DNA of 11,931 bases from Betaproteobacteria bacterium (lineage in GTDB: Bacteria; Pseudomonadota; Gammaproteobacteria; Burkholderiales; SG8-41). A program made the position numbers and the translations under genes. Location of the stretch: positions 1 through 11,931 of the forward strand of contig JANXSE010000028.1 of assembly GCA_025356695.1 (NCBI GenBank). Reading direction: 5' to 3'. Below are positions 7,555 to 11,931 of the stretch, piece by piece (position 1 is the stretch's first letter; each line of letters starts with the position of its first letter). The notes beneath the pieces were generated by a model. It was given only the letters and a program-made list of their open reading frames with translations, had not been told where the DNA came from and did not search any database.

Positions 7555-7576
7555 GTCGCCGCCGCCGTGCTTACGC

Positions 7577-8173
7577 TCAGCAGCCGCAATAGGCGGCATC
7601 TTCGGTGATGACCAGATCAACCGCGCGGTCGTTTTCGCTCAACGGCAATTGTTCGCGCATCTGCAGCGCGTAGGCGGCGGCAACCAGCGGCGGGCGTTGC
7701 GCGAAGCGGGCGATCAGGCGGTCGTAATAGCCACCCCCATAACCCGTCCGTTCGCCGCGCGGCGTAAAGGCCACACCGGGCACCAGCACGAAATCGATGC
7801 GGTCGAGTGCAACGGTCGGGCGCTCAGGGCGCGGTTCGCGGATGCCCCGGACGCCGGCCTGGACGTCGTTCACCGTGTCCGCAACCGCGTGCACCACCAG
7901 CGCGCGCGTGGCGCGGTCGACGCGCGGCAACACAAGCTGTTTGCCGCTGGCCGCGGCGTTTGCGATCAGCCCGTTGGTGATGAATTCGCTGCCGAAGGTC
8001 AGATAGGCCATGACGACGCGCGCGTTTTTCCAGGCGTCGAGGGCGAGGATCTGTTGCGTGATTTTTTGGCTGGCGCTGGCGCGTATTGCTTCGTGTAACA
8101 CGTCGCGCGCCGCGAGTATTTCGCGGCGCAGAGAGGCCTTCGCGCTGGCGACAGTGCCTAGTTGCCCAGCCAC
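7577..8173 (-). CDS. fau: 5-formyltetrahydrofolate cyclo-ligase
   Basis: The 198-residue protein matches the 5-FCL family (YgfA, FAU, MTHFS), which uses ATP to turn 5-formyl-THF into 5,10-methenyl-THF and so recycles an inhibitory folate. Seen in the sequence are a basic N-terminal helix KASLRREIL, VVMAYLTFGSEFIT (53-66), VLPRV, and the family signature LVPGVAFTPRGERTGYGGGYYDR (130-152), including the glycine-rich phosphate-binding loop. The C terminus ends in the unusual YCGC. The start is GTG at 8173, which overlaps the tolC 3' end by 16 bp and suggests coupling; there is no strong Shine-Dalgarno. A 6S RNA gene often precedes this gene in gammaproteobacteria, but here its 5' side is tolC coding sequence. 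It probably ends the tightly packed pcm-like/rhodanese/tolC group. Its link to the sugar genes downstream looks accidental. Confidence 0.93.
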   Translation of the reverse strand: MAGQLGTVASAKASLRREILAARDVLHEAIRASASQKITQQILALDAWKNARVVMAYLTFGSEFITNGLIANAAASGKQLVLPRVDRATRALVVHAVADTVNDVQAGVRGIREPRPERPTVALDRIDFVLVPGVAFTPRGERTGYGGGYYDRLIARFAQRPPLVAAAYALQMREQLPLSENDRAVDLVITEDAAYCGC

Positions 8174-9492
8174 TGGTTGACGTAGGCGAGGTCGGCCTCG
8201 GCGAGCGTGCCGGCGGCGGCTTTGAGCTTCAGCGCATTGACGGCATAACCATAGATGGCCTGCGCGTAATCGCGGCGCGTCGAAATCAGCTGCTGTTGCG
8301 CGTTGAGGACATCGACCTGCGTTCTGACCCCGACCTCTTGGCCGAGCTTGGTTGAATCGAGCGAACTTTGCGACGACACCAGCGCGGCCTCCAGCGCCTT
8401 GATTTGCGCCACACCGCTGGTCACGCCGAGAAAGGCGGCGCGTGTGTTCTGCGCCACCGTGCGGCGCGCGTTTTCCAGATCCTGGCGCGCTTTCTCTTGG
8501 TTGGCGAGTGCCTCGCGCACCTTCGAGTTGATCAGACCGCCCTGATAAATCGGCACCGCAAGCTGCAAACCGATGTAACGCGTTGTGCTGTCGAACCCGG
8601 TGCCGCCCTGGATGCCGGCGCCCTGGCCGGCATCGGCATAAGTTGCTACGGCATCGAGTGTCGGCAGGTGACCGCCGCGGTTTTTCGTCACTTCTTGCGT
8701 GGCCACTTCAAAAGCCATCTGTGCCGATTTGATCTGCGGGCTTGCCGCGGCGGACTGTTCGACCCAGGCTTCCATCACATTGGGGGCCGGCAGCGGCGGC
8801 GTAAAGCCACCGCTGATTCTGGACAGCGACGGCGGCAGATTGCCGATGATCTGGCGCAGCGCCTGTTTTTTGACTTCGAGATCGTTCTGCGCGCCGATTT
8901 CCTGAGAGAACGCCAGATCGTGGCGCGCCTGTGCGTCGTTGGAGTCGGTAATCGTGGCGGTGCCGACTTCGAAATTGCGTTTGGCCTGCGCGAGCTGCTC
9001 GGCATAGGCGGTTTTTTGCGCAGCGGCGAGCGAGACATTATTTTCGGCGAGCAGGACGTCGAAGTAGGCCTGCGCGACGCGGATCATCAGATCGTGGTTG
9101 GCCTGCAGAAACGCGGCCTCAGCCTGCGTCACCTGGTTTTTTGCCTGCTCGTAGGTGATCCAGCTCTGCTGCCGGAACAGCGGCTGCGTCGCGGTGACGT
9201 TCAAGGCGTTGGAGTTGAAACGCGCATTGGCGCTCGGTGTGCCGTTGCGAAACTGCAGGTCGCGATCGTTGTAGAGCGTGTTGCCGGAGACCGTCACCGC
9301 CGGTAGCAGGCCCGACAGCCCCTGCGGCAGTTTTTCCTGTCCGGCTGCCAGATTGGCACGTGCTGCGGCAAACACCGCGTCTTCTTTCTGTGCCTCGCGA
9401 TAGATCGACAGCAGATCAGCCGCAAACACCTGCGTCACCGCCATGCCGAGAGCGATGCCGGTCAGTATTCGCAGGAACGGCAGCCGGCGCAT
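8158..9492 (-). CDS. tolC: TolC family outer-membrane efflux/secretion channel
   Basis: The 444-residue product has a Sec signal peptide (MRRLPF then a hydrophobic core, with likely cleavage after VFA at residue 24) and a mature part beginning ADLLSIYREA, typical of TolC. The outer-membrane efflux protein repeat appears twice. Each half has long heptad-like helices rich in Ala, Gln, Lys and Glu, and beta segments such as LPAVTVSGN and STTRYIGLQLAVPIYQGGLIN. Other landmarks are ATQPLFRQQSWI, LMIRVAQAYFDVLLAE, LEVKKQALRQIIG and VGVRTQVDVLNAQQQL. TolC trimers join inner-membrane pumps or type I secretion systems to the outside; no pump or adaptor gene is in view, so it likely serves several partners. 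It starts 3 bp after the rhodanese stop and overlaps the folate cyclo-ligase start. The family is firm; the tolC symbol follows common usage for this neighbourhood. Confidence 0.92.
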   Translation of the reverse strand: MRRLPFLRILTGIALGMAVTQVFAADLLSIYREAQKEDAVFAAARANLAAGQEKLPQGLSGLLPAVTVSGNTLYNDRDLQFRNGTPSANARFNSNALNVTATQPLFRQQSWITYEQAKNQVTQAEAAFLQANHDLMIRVAQAYFDVLLAENNVSLAAAQKTAYAEQLAQAKRNFEVGTATITDSNDAQARHDLAFSQEIGAQNDLEVKKQALRQIIGNLPPSLSRISGGFTPPLPAPNVMEAWVEQSAAASPQIKSAQMAFEVATQEVTKNRGGHLPTLDAVATYADAGQGAGIQGGTGFDSTTRYIGLQLAVPIYQGGLINSKVREALANQEKARQDLENARRTVAQNTRAAFLGVTSGVAQIKALEAALVSSQSSLDSTKLGQEVGVRTQVDVLNAQQQLISTRRDYAQAIYGYAVNALKLKAAAGTLAEADLAYVNQWLGN

Positions 9493-9495
9493 GGT

Positions 9496-9822
9496 TTAGT
9501 ACTGTGACATGTCCGGATCGACTTGCGCAGCCCAGGCGGCAATGCCGCCGCTCAGGTTGAACACGCGCTCGACGCCGGATTGTTTGAGGAATTGCGCAAC
9601 CTGCAGGCTGCGCATGCCGTGATGGCAGACCACCACGATGTCGGTATCGGCCGGCAGTTCCTGCAGGCGTGCCGGAATCTCCTGCATCGGCAGCAGTTTC
9701 GAATCGGGGATGCTGCAAATTTCGTGTTCCCACGGCTCGCGCACGTCGAGCACCATCGGTTTGGCGCGGCCCGCGTCGGCCAACCAGGAATGCAAGTCGT
9801 CCGCCTGCAACTGCTCGATCAA
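9496..9822 (-). CDS. Single-domain rhodanese-like sulfurtransferase
   Basis: This is a 108-residue single rhodanese domain of GlpE/PspE type. It has LDVREPWEHE (25-34), the active-site loop CHHGMRS with catalytic Cys66 at residues 66-72, and the C-terminal NLSGGIAAW (89-97). The six-residue loop length and intact Cys imply sulfur transfer, not arsenate or phosphate chemistry; the natural acceptor is unknown. There is no signal peptide, so it should be cytoplasmic. The start is TTG at 9822, forming a TTGA overlap with the stop of the upstream methyltransferase gene; the next candidate, ATG for Met23, would remove the first strand. The tolC ATG comes 3 bp after its stop. Close packing with the Pcm-like gene and tolC argues for one transcript. 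In principle it could feed sulfur metabolism, such as the thiamine pathway next door, but that is only a guess. Confidence 0.9.
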   Translation of the reverse strand: MIEQLQADDLHSWLADAGRAKPMVLDVREPWEHEICSIPDSKLLPMQEIPARLQELPADTDIVVVCHHGMRSLQVAQFLKQSGVERVFNLSGGIAAWAAQVDPDMSQY

Positions 9823-10496
9823 AACACGAACCGCTTCGGTTGCGGCGCGTTGCGCAATGCGGGCACGCAGGTTTCGAACAGGCCAGTCGAACGGCAGATT
9901 CCCGGCGTTTCGCAGACGATCAATTGCGCCGTCATCGCCGGCGCTTCGCCGACGATGGCCAGCAGGCGCCCGCCGGCAGTCAGGCCGGCCTGAAACGCGT
10001 CATCCAGCAGCGGAGTCGAGCCGGTGAGCACGATCACGTCGTAAGGCGCGTTGCGGCCCCAGCCGCGCGCACCATCGCCCACTTCAAGGGTGACGTTGCG
10101 GATGTCATGCGCGGCAAGGCGTTCGGCGGCCAGTTTGCTGAAGGCCGGATTGATCTCCACACTGGTGACATGGGCCGACCGGCGCGCCAGCAAGGCTGTC
10201 ATGTAGCCGCTGCCGGTGCCGATTTCAAGCACGCGATCGGTCGCTTTGACCGTCAGTTCCTGCAGCATGCGTGCCTCGAGTTTGGGCGAGAGCATGCATT
10301 CGTCGGGGCCGGCACCGGCCGCGAGCGGAATTTCCATGTCGAAAAACGCAAGACTGCGGTGCTGCGGCAGCACGAAATCTTCGCGGTGCACCTCGAACAG
10401 CAGGTCGAGCACCTGCGTATCCAGCACATCCCACGGCCGGATCTGCTGCTCGACCATGTTGAAACGGGCGCGTTCAATATCGGTTTGTGTAGTCAT
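9819..10496 (-). CDS. Protein-L-isoaspartate O-methyltransferase family protein (Pcm-like)
   Basis: From ATG at 10496 the product has 225 residues, the usual size for Pcm. The SAM-binding motif RVLEIGTGSGYMTALLA (88-104) and VGDGARGW...APYDVIVLTG (139-159) are clear PCMT-family features, and RARFNMVEQQIRPWDV (9-24) is a typical N terminus. However, the substrate loop, normally GQTISQP in true repair enzymes, reads GPDECMLSP (63-71), and the C-terminal part is short. It may therefore be a family paralogue that does not repair isoaspartate. The frame stays open upstream to 10697, but that extension has no family similarity and runs antisense through the thiC leader, so I set the start at MTTQTDIERA. 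It is the first gene of the minus-strand block, overlapping the rhodanese gene by 4 bp and divergent from thiC. Confidence 0.87.
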   Translation of the reverse strand: MTTQTDIERARFNMVEQQIRPWDVLDTQVLDLLFEVHREDFVLPQHRSLAFFDMEIPLAAGAGPDECMLSPKLEARMLQELTVKATDRVLEIGTGSGYMTALLARRSAHVTSVEINPAFSKLAAERLAAHDIRNVTLEVGDGARGWGRNAPYDVIVLTGSTPLLDDAFQAGLTAGGRLLAIVGEAPAMTAQLIVCETPGICRSTGLFETCVPALRNAPQPKRFVF

Positions 10497-10587
10497 GATG
10501 GCGGGCCAGAATGAGCAATAAGTGGGCGATAAAATGGAAAGCCGGCAGCTTGCAATTATCCCATAATTCCAGTAGCTTGACGGCAAT
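10497..10587. promoter_or_regulatory. Divergent promoter region between the Pcm-like gene and the thiC leader
   Basis: These 91 bp must hold promoters in both directions. For thiC, one option is TTGCAA (10550-10555), a 17-bp spacer and TAGCTT (10573-10578), which would start RNA just before the aptamer. Another is the -10-like TAAAAT at 10530-10535, which lacks a -35. TTGCAA is self-complementary, so it could serve either strand. None is strong. A 15-bp dyad lies inside the region. Confidence 0.35.
10554..10568. repeat. Inverted repeat AATTAT-CCC-ATAATT
   Basis: A perfect 6-bp inverted repeat with a 3-base centre, AT-rich inside GC-rich surroundings. It lies in the divergent promoter region, overlapping the candidate TTGCAA element. 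It could be an operator or simply AT-rich promoter DNA. Confidence 0.4.
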
Positions 10588-10678
10588 ACGTTGGGGGTCC
10601 TGGCAGGCGCGCGCGGGTTGTTGCGCGGCGGTGTGCCGGGTGAGAGAGTCCCTTGGAACCTGATGCGGATAATGCCGC

Positions 10679-10691
<13 letters not shown>
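10588..10691 (+). ncRNA. TPP riboswitch aptamer (THI box) upstream of thiC
   Basis: The conserved THI core is plain: GTGAGA (10640-10645), then GGAACCTGAT, GGATAATGCC and CAGGGAAG up to 10688, spaced as in known thiC and thiM leaders. Helices can be assigned. P1 is ACGTT (10588-10592) with AAGCGT strand 10687-10691, one G-U pair. P2 uses the GGG near 10593-10597 and CCC near 10650-10652. P3 is CTGGCA (10600-10605) with TGCCGG (10634-10639), extended by a GC-rich P3a. P4 is CCTG (10659-10662) with CAGG (10681-10684). P5 is GCGG (10665-10668) with CCGC (10675-10678) around the conserved ATAATG. The first base of the usual CTGAGA is G here, matched by a local change in P3. Thiamine pyrophosphate binding is expected to lower thiC expression. 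The thiC ATG follows at 10751. Confidence 0.96.

Positions 10692-11931
<1,240 letters not shown>

Noticed and set aside
7557..7566. Short GCC-type trinucleotide run after the folate cyclo-ligase
   Set aside because: Only about three units, expected by chance in GC-rich DNA.
7512..7576. A 6S RNA gene next to the folate cyclo-ligase
   Set aside because: 6S RNA is often linked to this gene, but the gap is only 65 bp, lies on its 3' side, and shows no long double-hairpin; the 5' side is tolC coding sequence.
8368..9306. Open frame of 312 codons on the plus strand opposite tolC
   Set aside because: tolC on the other strand has a signal peptide and full family features; the plus-strand translation shows no domain.
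10577..10582. TTGACG as a -35 box for thiC
   Set aside because: A -10 at the right distance would fall inside the aptamer near 10600 (CTGGCA), which does not match and would cut off the riboswitch.

Overview
The window looks like a chromosomal segment of a GC-rich Gram-negative bacterium, most probably a betaproteobacterium. It carries LPS inner-core transferases (WaaC, WaaA), a TolC outer-membrane channel and O-antigen-type nucleotide-sugar genes, so the cell has a true outer membrane. Protein similarity judged by eye, and the order thiC / isoaspartyl-methyltransferase-like / rhodanese / tolC, point to Betaproteobacteria. That taxonomic call is inference. I see no mobile element, CRISPR array, tRNA or rRNA.

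Layout, left to right. (1) The C-terminal 274 codons of a ManC-type mannose-1-phosphate guanylyltransferase / mannose-6-phosphate isomerase run in from the left edge on +. (2) rmlB (dTDP-glucose 4,6-dehydratase) lies convergent to it on -, 15 bp away. (3) waaC and waaA on + overlap by 4 bp and build the heptose-Kdo inner core of LPS. (4) A seven-gene block on - reads, in transcription order from 10496 down to 4266: Pcm-like methyltransferase, rhodanese, tolC, 5-formyltetrahydrofolate cyclo-ligase, fcl (GDP-L-fucose synthase), a sugar C-methyltransferase and a Gmd-like short-chain dehydrogenase. The first four genes are tightly packed or overlapping. The three sugar genes follow with 57-65 bp gaps, and a TATAAT box lies in front of fcl. 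(5) A divergent intergenic region leads on + into a TPP riboswitch and thiC, which runs off the right edge.

How it fits together. ManC supplies GDP-mannose. Fcl, the C-methyltransferase and the Gmd-like protein look like a set for a C-methylated 6-deoxyhexose carried on GDP. RmlB starts the dTDP-rhamnose branch, but rmlA, rmlC and rmlD are not in view. These sugars probably end up on the LPS whose core is built by WaaA and WaaC.

The most notable points are two. First, the Gmd-like enzyme keeps the Gmd scaffold but appears to have lost the dehydratase glutamate and the YxxxK lysine, so the pathway may need another true dehydratase or may be unusual. Second, the thiC leader shows a complete, mutually exclusive ON/OFF RNA switch. 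Nothing here clearly amounts to an entirely new system; the sugar cassette with its divergent SDR is the best candidate for new biochemistry.
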